From positions 5,146,001-5,210,000 of the forward strand of contig NC_092806.1 of the NCBI RefSeq assembly GCF_040954645.1: a DNA stretch of 64,000 nucleotides, given 5' to 3'. Under the pieces are notes generated by a model. That model saw nothing but the letters and a program-made list of their open reading frames with translations, did not search any database and was not told the DNA's origin. Within the stretch, counting starts at the first letter, position 1; each line of letters starts with the position of its first letter. This stretch comes from Diabrotica undecimpunctata. Lineage: Eukaryota > Arthropoda > Insecta > Coleoptera > Chrysomelidae. The position numbers and the translations under genes are program-made. Shown piece by piece: positions 1 to 11,300 of this stretch.

Positions 1-1872
1 TTGATTAAAAAGTCCAACTTCTTGTATGTGTTAGTTTTTGTTGATTGTAAATGATTAAAATTTTATGTCAAATAATAATACATTGCATCAACTGTACTAA
101 ATAAAAATAAATCTAAAAAAGTTTAAAATGAAGGTTGGCGTTGATCGTTTGACGTTTCTTGATATTTTATACCCATTGCCATTATTGTCATTATCAATTG
201 TTATTTATGTGTACAAGAATACATATTTCTTCTGTCATATCTACGTTAAGTACATTGTGTTAGTTTTGGTAGAGCTTTTGTTACTTTCGTTCAAAATGCC
301 ACATCAGTTTTCGACCACAGAATATGCAGACATAATATTTGTTTATGGATTCTGTAATGGGAATGGTAGGGCTGCTAGTAGAGAATATCGCAGGAGATTT
401 CCTAATCGTCGAACTCCCAGTCATCCAACATTTGGATCAGTTTCTAATTATTTGCGAGAAAATGGCACTTTTCCTAGTGGAACAACAGAGCGACATGTAG
501 ATGAAGCGCAGGAAGATGACATTATGGACGCCGTTACTATGAACCCTACAATAAACACTAGACAAGTAAGTCGAGAACTCAATGTTACTCAATCAAAAGT
601 AGGTAGAGTCTTACAAAAAAATAATCTATACCCATATCACATTCAAATGGTTCAGCGACTACATGCTGGAGATGAGATCGGTAGGTTGGAATTTTGTAGA
701 TGGATTAACAATAATCGACCAACGCTATACAGGACACTATTTACAGATGAAGCCCAATTTACCAGAGACGGGATAAATAATTCACGAAATTCACATGTGT
801 GGGCAGAAGAAAATCCCCATGCTATTCGAGAACGTCGTTCTCAGTTAAGGTTTTCGGTTAACGTGTGGATTGGTGTCATAAATAACCAATTAGTAGGTCC
901 TCACTTTTTTGATGGTCCTTTAACAGGGCAGGTCTATTTGAACTTTCTACAAAATATTTTGCCGAATTTGCTTGCCAACGCGAACGTTGCTATCCGAGGG
1001 ATGTATTTTCAGCATGATGGGGCACCCCCACACTTTTTACTGGCAGTGAGACAACATCTCAATAATGTTTATGGTGGATAGGACGTGCAGGTCCTATTTC
1101 GTGGCCTTCAAGATCCCCTGATTTCAATCCCGTTGATTACCATATTTGGGGACGATTGAAGCAACTAGTTTACGCAGTGAATATTAATAACCGACAACAA
1201 TTAATTGATAGAATTATACATTGTTGTAATACTATTAGAAACGATCCCCAGAGTATCCGTAATTCAATACGTCAATTAACAATTCAGCAACAAAAATGTG
1301 TACAGGCTGCAGGGTTCCGTTTCGAAAATCTATTTTGAATTATTTTTATTTTGTTACCATTATTGTATCTTTTCCAGTTCTAATTTATGGGTTTATCATA
1401 ACTATGTACATATTTTTAGTTTTTTTTTTAAATTGTTCTTCGTTATTGTTAGTAGTTACTGTTTTTTGTTGTGCAGTGACTCAGTTTATCATTTCAATTA
1501 AAATGTTTGAAATTTATAACATTTGTTTAAATTAATTACCTTATAATTTGATACTTCATTATGGTTATTCTATTTTTGGTAAGATTTGATCGTTCACTAA
1601 AAATTTAGTAAAAGTGCGACAACATTGTCTCATATGTCGTTTTCATTGGCTATTTATGTAGTTTGAAAATCACTTTAATACGAATAATATTTAATACGAA
1701 TCCCTAAATTAATTTTTTCAAAGCCAGTCCTGGAATTTTTTAGTTTAGCTAATACCAGTCGAATGCTTGATAGTAGTGTACTGTATCATGCAAAAATTAA
1801 AAAAATCAAATGAGCCGTATAAACACTACAGTAAAATGAAATAAATGGTCAATTACACAAATCACCCTGTTA
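1..1872 (+). mobile_element. Mariner-like DNA transposon, 5' end outside or not seen
   Basis: The element carries the transposase pseudogene at 296-1338. A plausible 3' terminal inverted repeat lies at 1855-1870 (acacaaatcaccctgt), followed by TA at 1871-1872, the dinucleotide this superfamily targets. The matching 5' repeat is not visible in bases 1-295, so the left end probably lies before the window or has decayed. Bases 1339-1854 are AT-rich untranslated element sequence. The assignment rests on the transposase; the right boundary is inferred from the TIR-like motif. Confidence 0.65.
296..1338 (+). pseudogene. Mariner-like DDE transposase with DUF4817-type N terminus, one frameshift
   Basis: This encodes a cut-and-paste transposase of the IS630/Tc1/mariner superfamily. 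The chosen start is MPHQFSTTEY at 296; an upstream in-frame ATG at 128 adds only low-complexity hydrophobic residues. The first ~60 residues match the DUF4817 helix-turn-helix pattern (VYGFCNGNGRAA, then FPNRRTPSHPTF). Catalytic blocks follow: LFTDEAQF (first Asp), QHDGAPPHF (second Asp) and, after a single frameshift near 1075-1081, SPDFNPVDYHIWG (third Asp). About 40 residues separate the second and third Asp, so it groups with DD39-41D rather than classical DD34D mariners. Reading continues to FENLF at 1338. Apart from that indel the ORF is open, suggesting a fairly young inactive copy. Confidence 0.85.
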
Positions 1873-3899
1873 ATTAATAAAGAAGAGGAGTTGACATTTT
1901 TTAGTGGCCACATGATATGCTCCCTGAGGGACTCTACATATGGTAGAAGTATGTAAAGTTCCTCATGACTTACCCTGTATAGAAGTTATATAATTCATTG
2001 TAAGTTTTCAATGTAAAATTATTGAAGAATCATTTGAATAAATTATTTAACACAATTCTTTCCTGTCTTACTTTTAAAATCCGGTATACTATATTAAAAG
2101 CTTTGGTTAACGGTCAGATTTACTTTTTCTATAACATAAATCAGTTCATAGTTTTTAGACTGCGCTCATATTTCAATTTTAGTACGCCATAGATTTTTGC
2201 GATAATACCATAAGTAAATTAGATTTGTTTTAAATCATATACCATAAATTTCTGAGAGCAAACAGTTCATCCATAAGAGTTCTCCCAACACAATAACTCA
2301 TTGGAATTTTAAAGCTTACAGAAATTCTGAAGCACAGACTGAAAAGTTGATGGAAAAATAAGCATTATGTCGAAACAGTGGTAGTGGAGCGGAAACAAAC
2401 TTCTAAATTTACTAAATTAGGACAATAACATTTCACACGTAAGGTTGGACGGATTTATTGCCTGCATTAATCACTTGCTTCATTAAAATTTGAAACAAAT
2501 TTTATCGAGTGTATTTAACAGTTTGTTCAGTGTTTTGAAACTTTCAAGGGTTTATATATTTACTGGCGTCGTACTCCGGGAATTGAATTACTTTGTATTT
2601 ATTATTTTACCTTTGAATTAATATTTTACACTTTTGTTTCAACCTTTCAAAATTGTACAGTGTGGATAATTACTTGAAAATCTCTTTAAAATAATTTCTG
2701 TTAGACAAATGTATTCCATATTTAACTTAGAGAAACTAATTTATGTTTTTTGTGCTTAACAGTGAATTTAATATTGACGATTCGCCTTTAACTTTTGAAA
2801 TCTTTCTCAAAATGCAAATAATCTAATAAATATTGGGTCTTGCTATCAATTGTCAGTAAAGAAATTATTCTGATAGTTCAATCTTATTTGCCCAGCTCGT
2901 ATTGATAATTTGGTCATGCACTCGACTAGTGAAGATTTTTTGAAAGTTCTTATTAGCTGTTCGAGATGGTGAAGTACCGCTTTCGTAATAATCCTGCTCT
3001 ATACGCAGATTATCCCTGATGAATCTGACTTTCGACCAATACACCATCCCTAATATGCCCACCGAGCATATAGCTTTGCATATTGCCACATGCTACTTTT
3101 CCTTAAAAAAGTAAGTTTGGTGTCCAGTCCAGTATGCTGTCCAATGGTATCAGTTTGATTTCAGATTCTTTTCAAAATTTCTTTCAACACACACCATTCC
3201 GAGTATATTCACCTGACTCCTTTTGGAGTAAAGGTATACGTAATTTGGTATAAGTAACTGGGTTGTACAAATAAATTTTGGACTTACAATCTAGTTTACT
3301 AAACCTAGGATGCCGTTTTCGGCCACAAAAATTTTCTGGTCATCTTGCTAACAATTTGCTAAAATGCTAAAACAAATCGTAACCAAAAGTCTTCTGTCAG
3401 GTATGTTGCAAATAGTACCAATATTACTTATAAGGTTTGAAGGAGTATTTATATAACCAGTACTTACATGCCTGTGCAAAGATTGTTGTTAGACAAGCGT
3501 GTGCTGACCGTTAATTTATGCTATAATGTTGTCTATCGGTCTTCAACTTAATTACACACCGAAATATGTGGGATGTGTCTTGAGAAGACAGTCTTGAAGC
3601 AATCTATAGTTGTTATAATTAAGAGAAAGTTAATGTTTCGATATTTTTCCTAGGGTATCACGATAAATCATTTTTTTCAACTTATAGCGTCTTTGCTATT
3701 ATTAATTCGAAAAAATGTTCCTTGAGAAATGAGAAATCCAAATCTGCAATAAAAAATGGGGAATTCCATTTAAGATTTCAAAGTTTCCCTCCTCCCCGTT
3801 TTAAGTGTGTGACCGGGGCTCGTGTTTGGTGTCATTCGATAGATTTTTGAAAAATATTGAACACGTGTTTTTAAAAAAAAAAATTTATAAGAAAAATAG
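1873..3899. other. Gene-free AT-rich stretch
   Basis: No ORF with recognisable domains, RNA gene or clear repeat was found. Open frames such as 2865-3089 on the minus strand are short and resemble nothing I know. The sequence near 1960-1990 (gacttaccctgtatag) loosely resembles a mariner terminus but has no partner. Confidence 0.5.
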
Positions 3900-4445
3900 T
3901 TTCCAGTCCAATTCACGTGAGAATACTTTTCGATGAAGGAGTGAAATCTCGAATAAGGAAAATTGTCCATGATTTTTTTTTGGAAAACATACCACCAAAA
4001 ATCGACAGCATAATTTCAAAAACCACATTTCGTAGGCTACTAAATGACTTGGGGTTTGAATATGGTAAAAAAGGTTCGAGATTCGATAATGATGGAAAGA
4101 AAAGATATCATATCCCGGAGACACAAGTACCTCAGACAAATAAAAACATTGACGAAGAACGATAATGTAAACCTTGTGTATACCAATAAGTCTTGGATTA
4201 GAGTCTGCGCTCCAATCAGAAAGTAATGGAGGGACACAACGATCAAGAATCCACGAGATGCTTTCATAAAAGGGCTCTCTACTGGACTGAAAGCTCCAAA
4301 CTCAAAGAGGTCCTCGGTTTGTTCTTATTCATGCTGGAAGCGAAACTGGTTTTATGACATGAACCGAATTAACTTTCTTAATCAAGACGGGAAGGCTGAT
4401 TACCACGACGAAATGGGCGGGGATCTATATGAAGAATGGTTTGAG
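3900..4445 (+). pseudogene. Fragment of a wide-spaced DDE transposase (same family as 51594-52983)
   Basis: Three reading frames together align with the better copy on the minus strand at 51594-52983. KSRIRKIVHDFFLENIPPK matches its SRIRQVVHGFFMDNIPP; LNDLGFEYGKKG matches LHDMGFIYGK; the tail near 4220-4440 reads like WRDTTIKNPRDAFIKGL and then DYHDEMGGDLYEEWF. At the expected first catalytic Asp (YMDESW in the other copy) this copy reads YTNKSW, so the Asp is lost. N-terminal and catalytic C-terminal parts are missing and frameshifts are present. It is a dead fragment adjoining a LINE relic on its right. Confidence 0.7.
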
Positions 4446-5740
4446 ATGAAACATCACAAACGGAGGCAATTAAGAAAGAGATAGAAAACGATGAGAAAAC
4501 TACAGAGGAATAAGCGTAATATCATCAATAGGAAGATTATATGGGAAGATACTGCAAGAAAAGATAGAGCAAGCGATAAAAGACAAAATCGGTGAGGATC
4601 AGGCAGGCTTCACGGCAGGAAGATCATGCATAGACCACATATACACACTGGAACAACTGTTGGAAAAGAAAAAAGCAACAAATAGAGATATACATTTGGC
4701 ATTTGTGGACCTGAGAAAGGCGTATGACTCTGTACCAAGGTCAGAACTATAGGAGGCAATGTACAAATTAGAAATACAGACGGAACTCATAGAAGCTACA
4801 AAAGCTCTGTATAAAGAAAATAAAGTGTCCACTAAAATGGGAACAAGAATCATAGGATACTTCACCGCAACAAAAGAGCTGCTGTAGGGTTGTTCCACAT
4901 CTCCAACCCTATTGAAAAGAGAAAGCCTTGACTACATGGAAAAGAAAATGCGAAGGCATGGGAGTACCGGTACGGAACGAATATACGTTAAGCTTTGCAG
5001 ACGATTAAGTAGTGATTGCACAAGACCAAGACGACCTCAGCTACATGATGAAAAACTACAAGAAGAATATACCAAGGCTGGCCTAGATATTAACTTCGCG
5101 AAAACAGAGTACCTATCTACAAGTGAAGAAGACATAGAAGATCTACAGATTGATGACAACGTAACAATCAAAGGAAAGTATAGATTCAAATACTTGGGGT
5201 TTATAATCACGAAATAGGCAACAACAGAGGAAGAAATTACACAAAGATTAGGACAAACAAGAACAGCAATCCGACAACTTAATCAGTATGGTGGGATAGA
5301 CATCTAAATATGAAGACAAAAACACAGATTTATAAAACATTAGTGCGAAGTATTATGACCTATGGGGCTGAAAATTGGATCACAAACAAGAAAAATAGCA
5401 GTAAGATAGTAGCAACAGAGATGGAATGTCTGCGAAGATGCTGCAGAGTAACAAGAATGGATAGAAGAAGTAATGACAAAATAAAGCAAAGAATATCAAT
5501 AGAAACAGGCATACTAACATATATAGAACAAAAAAGACTAAAGTGGTATGGATATGTAAGAAGAACTAGCGACAGCAGATGGATAAAGAGAATAACCGAA
5601 TTGAGCCCCATAGGAAGGAGGAAAAGAGGACGACCCCGAAAATCCTGGAGGAACGAAGTAGACGACGCCATAAGTAAGAGAGGCCTAAACGATGGAGAAT
5701 GGGACAACAGAGAGAGATGGAAATACATTAATTTATTTAC
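4446..5740 (+). pseudogene. Non-LTR retrotransposon (LINE) reverse-transcriptase relic
   Basis: Frames joined across stops give reverse-transcriptase motifs in order: NYRGISVISSIGRLYGKIL, DQAGFTAGRSCIDHIYTLEQ, FVDLRKAYDSVPR (motif A), then a degraded catalytic-loop region and FKYLGFIITK. The C-terminal part at 5310-5730 reads TQIYKTLVRSIMTYGAE, MECLRRCCRVTRMDRRS and RRKRGRPRKSW, a conserved tail in insect LINEs. Stops at 4750, 4887 and 5217 and frameshifts show it is dead. The endonuclease domain is absent, indicating 5' truncation. The piece at 48880-49369 has a similar tail. The LINE clade cannot be fixed from what remains. Confidence 0.8.
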
Positions 5741-6650
5741 AAGGTTATTTATCTTCCGGTCAAAATCAGATCATTTACTAAATACTATTAACAATAATTT
5801 CATAATGCGAATATAATATGTATAAAAGCACCTCAGGCTAAGGTACATGTTGTTTGCCTTCTTCATGAATTGTTGTTATATTGGGAGCTTATAAATTATG
5901 GCTGAACTCTTTAGTTTATCAGAATATTTATCTCAGTCAAGTCGTTTAGTCATTTTTGAAGTTACATCAACAACATGAAAGAAACGAAGAATACGGTTAA
6001 AATAAATAGAAAAATAAATAAAATGGTTAAACTTAAAAATAAGGAAATTTCAATGCAAATCATTCAAAAAGAATTTTTATGTGTTTATATGTAGTAGTTT
6101 TTAGATATATCTTCAAATAACACACATTTTGCATGCGAAGCCTGCTAATTCATTCAAGCGGGCCATATTTTCTCAACTACTTATACTCCTTTTATACCCT
6201 TTTAATTTTAAGAGAAAACTTCAAGAGACTCTGCTACAACTTTGGTTAGCGGGTCGCAGAAAACACTCTTAAAAGAATGTTAAAGAAAACTATTCCGGAA
6301 GTACACAAAAGTAGTTAGAAAATATAATTGCACATTTGTTGCAAAATTCTTCGTTGATGGCATTATGAATAGCGAAATTTTTCCTACGACGAAACGAAAA
6401 CATTAACTTTTAAGTTATGAGAGTTTTTAAAGTTTTGCGCAAAGTAAAGTCAATTTGTAAATAAAACAGTGTGGTAGCTAAGTTAGATTGGAATATCAAT
6501 ATTGAATCATCTCTTGAAATAAGTTTGGATTGAATCAAATTATTTAGTGGTATATGGTATTTCTGCTAGTAATATCAGTTAATAAGATGAAGGAAAGGAA
6601 TATCTGATGTAGGTGTAATTAAAAATACCCTATGTGTGATATAAGTACAC
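5741..6650. other. Gene-free AT-rich stretch
   Basis: No coding, RNA or repeat feature was recognised between the LINE relic and the full-length RTE insertion. Confidence 0.5.
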
Positions 6651-6651
6651 T

Positions 6652-6662
6652 AGACTAAGATA
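6652..6662. repeat. Target-site duplication, left copy (11 bp)
   Basis: The 11-mer agactaagata occurs here and again at 10198-10208, exactly bracketing the RTE-like element. It is a perfect match and abuts the (AAG)n tail on the right side. Confidence 0.85.
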
Positions 6663-9600
6663 TTAGCTTATAGATATTAGGCTTTTGGGAATGGTATCAC
6701 ACATTCCCATTAACTCGGCTCATAGGGTACAGAGCCACCTTCTCTGTCGCTCATATGAGTAATTCCTGTCTGGCGCGTCCACGTCGCGGGGGTGGGCATC
6801 TCTTGCTTCAGTAGACCGGAGCTAGTAGATGGCTAAGTTCAGATAGGGACCCAGTTCCGTGGGGTATAACACGGCCCCCTTGCCCAGGGATACGGGTGAA
6901 GACCACAACGATGATGAAGGTGGAGAATATAGTATTCGGTTCAGTGAATTCAACGGAAGTGGCAACCCTGTTTCTAGGGATAGTATAGAATCAACCTGGT
7001 GAAGGGCAGCAGCGATCACCAGTACTAGAATTAGGCGTAAAGGAAATGATCCTAAACCGGCTTCTTACTAGAATACCGTAGGTGAGACTGAAACAGTTAG
7101 AGGGCTACGGTACTGCGATGCGGAAAGCAAGTAGAAAACTACCGCATTATATTCCTCAGGACATCCGTCCGTAGATTTTTTCTTGTCATGTTGGAAGAAA
7201 CAAAACAAACGGCCCCTAGTCCCGGGCAGGCCTTAAATGGCCAAGGGGTGCGAAGAATCTCCCGGTTTCAACTTGATAAGACAATCAAAATTGCTACGTG
7301 GAATGTTAGAAGCTTATTTGCAGCAGGCAAACTACAAAATCTAATTCAGGAAATGAACAGAATTAACATCGATATTCTCGGCACAAGCGAATTGCGATGG
7401 GAAGGCACAGGCATGATCAATACTACTGGTAAAACCCTTTACTACTCATGCAGTGATAGCACAGACCCTCACCACAGACATGGGGTGGGAGTTCTGATAA
7501 GCGAAAATTTGCGCGCCTCCGTGAAGAACTTTGTCCCGATCTCCGAAAGAGTCATACTTATTCAGTTGCATGGAAAAGTTAACATAAATATTATACAAGT
7601 CTACGCCCCTACAGCAGACAAGCCAGAAGAAGAACTAGAGCGATTTTATCAACAGCTAGACGAAGCCTTAAAGGTGACTAAGAATCACGAAATTAACATC
7701 GTATTAGGACACTTCAACGCAAAAGTTGGGGAAGGAGCTGTAGATCACGTAGTTGGAAAATATGGTCTTGGTCAGAGAAACGACAGAGGGGACAGATTGA
7801 TACAGTACTGTCAAGACAAAGATCTAGTCATAACGAATACTTGGTATAAGTTACCACCCAGGAGGCTTTACACATGGAAGTCCCCTTTAGACGGACATCA
7901 GGGCATTATAAGGAACCAAATAGATTATGTGACAATTAATAGAAGGTACAGGAATGCTATTACTAAGGTATCTGCATTACCTGGAGCAGACATAGGATCC
8001 GACCACAATCCCTTAGTAGCAAATATCAAACTGAGGCTCGCTACAGCTAAAAGAAAACACCAGAAGGCATCAGTAAACATTAGAAAACTCAAAAACAATG
8101 AAACAAATGAAGCGTACACAGAGGAAATAAACAATAGGTTCTCTAATATGGCAACTGAGAATGATGTTGAAAAGTCATGGACCACCATAAAAGAATCATT
8201 TGATGAGTTGAACAACACTTTTCTACTCGAGAGTAAAACAACTACCAAGAATGAGTGGATGACAGAAGAAATATTAGAGATGATGGAACAACGCAGGCAG
8301 TGTAAGATCAGGCAGGACGAAGTAGGGTACCGAAATATACACAGTCAAATTCGTAAAGAAATTATAGCGGCGAAGGAGATCTGGATGACTACACTTTGCG
8401 CCGAGGCTGAAAGCCTATATAAACTCGGCGACAGCTTCAATCTTCACAAGAAAATTAAGGAAATTGCTGGTGTCTTCAAGAAAAAACAAGTCACTGGTAT
8501 ACATAATGACCAAAATGAATTAATAACGGACCCTAGCGATATACTTAATACTTGGAAAATGTACACAGCCAATTTGTTCAATGATGACAGAACACAAAAA
8601 CCACCACAACTGGGAGACCATTTGTACGGCCCAAGTATTTTGAAAGCTGAAATTGTACACGCTATCAAACTATTAAAAAGTAACAAAACCCCAGGACCAG
8701 ATGATATGTACGCAGAAACAATCAAGTTACTTAATGAAGAAAACCTAGACATTATTGTCAAGCTCTTTAACGACATCTACGATACGGGCCAGATTCCAAA
8801 AGATTGGCTTCGATCTACATTTATCGCCCTACCAAAAACACCACGTGCGAACTTCTGCAAGGACCACCGACTAATAAGCCTAATGAGTCACTTTTTGAAA
8901 CTTTTCCTGAGAATACTTCACACTAGATTGTTTAAGAAATGTGAAGAGGTCAGTGGATGGAGTCAGTTTGGTTTCAAAAATGGACTTGGCACGAGAGAAG
9001 CGATCTTTAGTATGCAAACATTGATACAGAATTGTTTAGATCAAAGAAAGGATGTTTTTATCTGTTTCATCGATTACGAGAAAGCATTCGATAATGTAAA
9101 ACATGAATTGATGATAAAATACCTACAAGAGTTGGGATTGGATGCAAAGGATATAAGAATCATTGCCAATCTGTATTGGAATCAGACAGCAACAGTACGT
9201 CTTCAAAATTCCAACGAAACAGAAGATTTCTCCATTAAAAAAGGAGTAAGGCAAGGTTGTATACTGTCTCCAATGCTGTTCAATTTATACGTAGAAAAAG
9301 CCTTCGCGGAAGCAGTGGAAGACTCTAATAAGGGTATTAAAGTTAACGGCATATTTATTAATAACATCAGGTATGCCGATGATACAGCCATAGTGGCAGA
9401 TAACATCGAAGATCTTCAATGCCTTTTGAATGATCTAACTCTTGCAAGTGAAGCTCGGGGTTTGAAAATAAATATCAAGAAGACAAAATCAATGATTATA
9501 AGTAGAAATGATTACCCCAACGCAAAGATATATGTCTCTGGAGAAGAAATCGAACAAGTCAGGCAATTCAAATACTTGGGATGTTTGCTGAATGAGGGTT

Positions 9601-10197
9601 GGGACCCCGAGAATGAAATAAAGAGCAGAGTTGAACAAGCCAGAAATGCTTTTTTGAGGCTTCGTAAGTTTCTGACTGATCGCAAATTGGACTTCAACCT
9701 CCGATACAAGATGCTTAAGTGTTACGTGTGGCCTGTTCGCCTGTACGGAATGGAAGCATGGACGTTAAAGGCCAGTTCCATTAACAAACTTGAAGTGTTC
9801 GAAATGTGGTGCCTGCGTCGAATGCTCAGAATATCATGGACGGACAGGGTCAGAAATGAGGAGGTACTCAGAAGAGCGGGCTTACAGGATAGGGAACTTT
9901 TTAATTATGTAAAAAGTAAGAAGACTGCATACTTGGGGCACATTATACGAGGAGAACGATACACTTTTCAGCAACTGATACTCGAAGGGAAAATAGAGGG
10001 TAGGAGAGGTCTCGGACGTAGAAAAATGTCATGGCTGCGCAATATTCGACAATGGACAGGAATCCACAGCTATGAAATGCTTCGCAATGCTGCTAAAAAC
10101 AGAATTATTTAATCCAGAATATTTAACATCTCACCTGACAAGACGATGTACGGTGGACGCCTACGCAGAAATGCATGGCACCTTAAGAAGAAGAAGA
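6663..10197 (+). mobile_element. Full-length RTE/BovB-like LINE insertion
   Basis: This is a 3.5-kb non-LTR retrotransposon with an untranslated leader of about 525 bp (6663-7187, more GC-rich than the flanks), one long ORF (7188-10112), a short 3' UTR and a short AAG-repeat tail ending near 10197. It is flanked by a perfect 11-bp TSD, so both ends are defined and the copy is not 5'-truncated. Shared 3'-end features (GGCAC then AAG repeats) link it to the truncated copies at 13643-15115, 22034-23605 and 29606-29793. Confidence 0.9.
7188..10112 (+). CDS. RTE/BovB-like LINE ORF: AP endonuclease plus reverse transcriptase (974 aa)
   Basis: This encodes the polyprotein that nicks target DNA and reverse-transcribes the element RNA. 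Residues ~35-285 form an exonuclease/endonuclease/phosphatase domain: KIATWNVRSL, GTSELRWEG, VYAPTADKP and GADIGSDHNPL are visible. The conserved GDxNAKVG block reads GHFNAKVG; codon 175 (cac at 7710-7712) gives His where family members have a catalytic Asp. Residues ~500-780 hold the reverse transcriptase: NKTPGPDDMYAETIK, FIDYEKAFDNVKHEL (motif A), VRQGCILSPMLFNLY and IRYADDTAIVAD (catalytic YADD). The C terminus has MWCLRRMLRISWTDRVRNEE and GRRKMSWLRNIRQW, as in BovB-type proteins. There is no internal stop or frameshift over 2.9 kb, so the copy is young, but the endonuclease substitution may disable it. Confidence 0.93.
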   Translation: MLEETKQTAPSPGQALNGQGVRRISRFQLDKTIKIATWNVRSLFAAGKLQNLIQEMNRINIDILGTSELRWEGTGMINTTGKTLYYSCSDSTDPHHRHGVGVLISENLRASVKNFVPISERVILIQLHGKVNINIIQVYAPTADKPEEELERFYQQLDEALKVTKNHEINIVLGHFNAKVGEGAVDHVVGKYGLGQRNDRGDRLIQYCQDKDLVITNTWYKLPPRRLYTWKSPLDGHQGIIRNQIDYVTINRRYRNAITKVSALPGADIGSDHNPLVANIKLRLATAKRKHQKASVNIRKLKNNETNEAYTEEINNRFSNMATENDVEKSWTTIKESFDELNNTFLLESKTTTKNEWMTEEILEMMEQRRQCKIRQDEVGYRNIHSQIRKEIIAAKEIWMTTLCAEAESLYKLGDSFNLHKKIKEIAGVFKKKQVTGIHNDQNELITDPSDILNTWKMYTANLFNDDRTQKPPQLGDHLYGPSILKAEIVHAIKLLKSNKTPGPDDMYAETIKLLNEENLDIIVKLFNDIYDTGQIPKDWLRSTFIALPKTPRANFCKDHRLISLMSHFLKLFLRILHTRLFKKCEEVSGWSQFGFKNGLGTREAIFSMQTLIQNCLDQRKDVFICFIDYEKAFDNVKHELMIKYLQELGLDAKDIRIIANLYWNQTATVRLQNSNETEDFSIKKGVRQGCILSPMLFNLYVEKAFAEAVEDSNKGIKVNGIFINNIRYADDTAIVADNIEDLQCLLNDLTLASEARGLKINIKKTKSMIISRNDYPNAKIYVSGEEIEQVRQFKYLGCLLNEGWDPENEIKSRVEQARNAFLRLRKFLTDRKLDFNLRYKMLKCYVWPVRLYGMEAWTLKASSINKLEVFEMWCLRRMLRISWTDRVRNEEVLRRAGLQDRELFNYVKSKKTAYLGHIIRGERYTFQQLILEGKIEGRRGLGRRKMSWLRNIRQWTGIHSYEMLRNAAKNRII

Positions 10198-10208
10198 AGA
10201 CTAAGATA
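10198..10208. repeat. Target-site duplication, right copy (11 bp)
   Basis: Second copy of agactaagata, directly after the AAG-repeat tail of the RTE-like LINE; pairs with 6652-6662. Confidence 0.85.
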
Positions 10209-10779
10209 GCGAAGAGCTGCGAATACACAGAAGGAAGTACACGACGGAGATGCACGTTTTTAGCAAATTCAGAACATTGTTGCCAAGTCTGGTCTGACAG
10301 TTTCTTATAACTAATGAGAATATAAAAATTTATTTAACATAAAAAAAAAATTCTATTTTTTAATAGAACATGAAGTTTTACAGCGATTTCCATAGTGACC
10401 GGTCAATGAAAGTGTTTTCACAATTTCATTGATCTCTTCCAAAACAGTTTTTTTCCTATCAATCGTAAACGCCGCTTCCGATAAATTACAGGATTGCCGG
10501 TTCTACAACTTAGCTTTTAGTTAGTTTTAAAGAACATTTAATATTAACACTTGTGTGTTTCTCCGCCTGCAGTTTTGTTGGGTGGATCGAGTAGCTCGAC
10601 AGAACTGTCGCCGGTCAAAAGTCCGGATAAAGGAGGAGGAAGTCTATAGCCAGGCTAGCGTCCTACTGATAGACTTTAAAACCATACAGCTCATAGAAAC
10701 AGGATTATGCTTCGGAACAGGAATAATTTCATTACGACGACTAATGCGAGAAAGAGGACAGCGAATTTATGGAAAACGA
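10209..10779. other. Gene-free stretch
   Basis: No recognisable domain. An open frame at 10555-10812 runs into the LINE endonuclease relic that follows, but its first part (10555-10779) matches nothing I know. Confidence 0.4.
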
Positions 10780-11300
10780 GAAATATACTTCGCATCGGTA
10801 CTTGGAACTTGAAACGTTAAGTCTCTAAACACAAGAGATAAGGAAATTGCAATAGAGCTTGTAGAAAAAAATATAGAAATATGTGCAATACAAGAGACGA
10901 AGAAAAAATGAAAGGGTCAAATTTGCACCAGAGAGTAACAGAGATTTCAATACAAGGGAAAAGTTCTACGAACACCTTCAGACTGTAATAAACGAGACCC
11001 CAAATGATGAATATATAATCATTATGGGTAATGTTAACGCCCGTGTGTTAATTCCTGATGAAATTCCAACTGAAATATACAAGCTTATAAGTGATAGCAA
11101 TGTTTTAGAGGCTATAACTTATAATTTTTTATACTGGTTTTTCAATACCATTTATACCAGTGGACAACTACCCAATGGTTGGTCTAATTCACTGTTTATA
11201 ACTCTACCTAAGAAGATAATTTTCTGAAGGTAATACCTGGTCGTATCTACAATAAATGCGAGGAATACCTTGATGACATATACTGTTGTTTTATTGCCTT
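10780..11300 (+). pseudogene. LINE relic with endonuclease fused to reverse transcriptase by internal deletion
   Basis: Around 10797-10905 the frames read IGTWNVKSLN and EICAIQETKKK, the N-terminal motifs of an AP-like endonuclease (TWNV and the ETK block). The frame at 10883-11227 continues with FYEHLQTVINETPNDEY and MGNVNARV (equivalent to GDxNAxxG, with Asp changed). It then jumps directly into a reverse-transcriptase segment (PDEIPTEIYKL, IYTSGQLPNGW, SLFITLPKK). Roughly 200 residues between the domains are missing, so the copy was internally deleted or template-switched. Stops confirm decay. Confidence 0.7.

Noticed and set aside
128..295. N-terminal extension of the first transposase from the ATG at 128
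   Set aside because: The segment is hydrophobic, AT-driven sequence with no match to the family; MPHQF at 296 is where conserved sequence begins.
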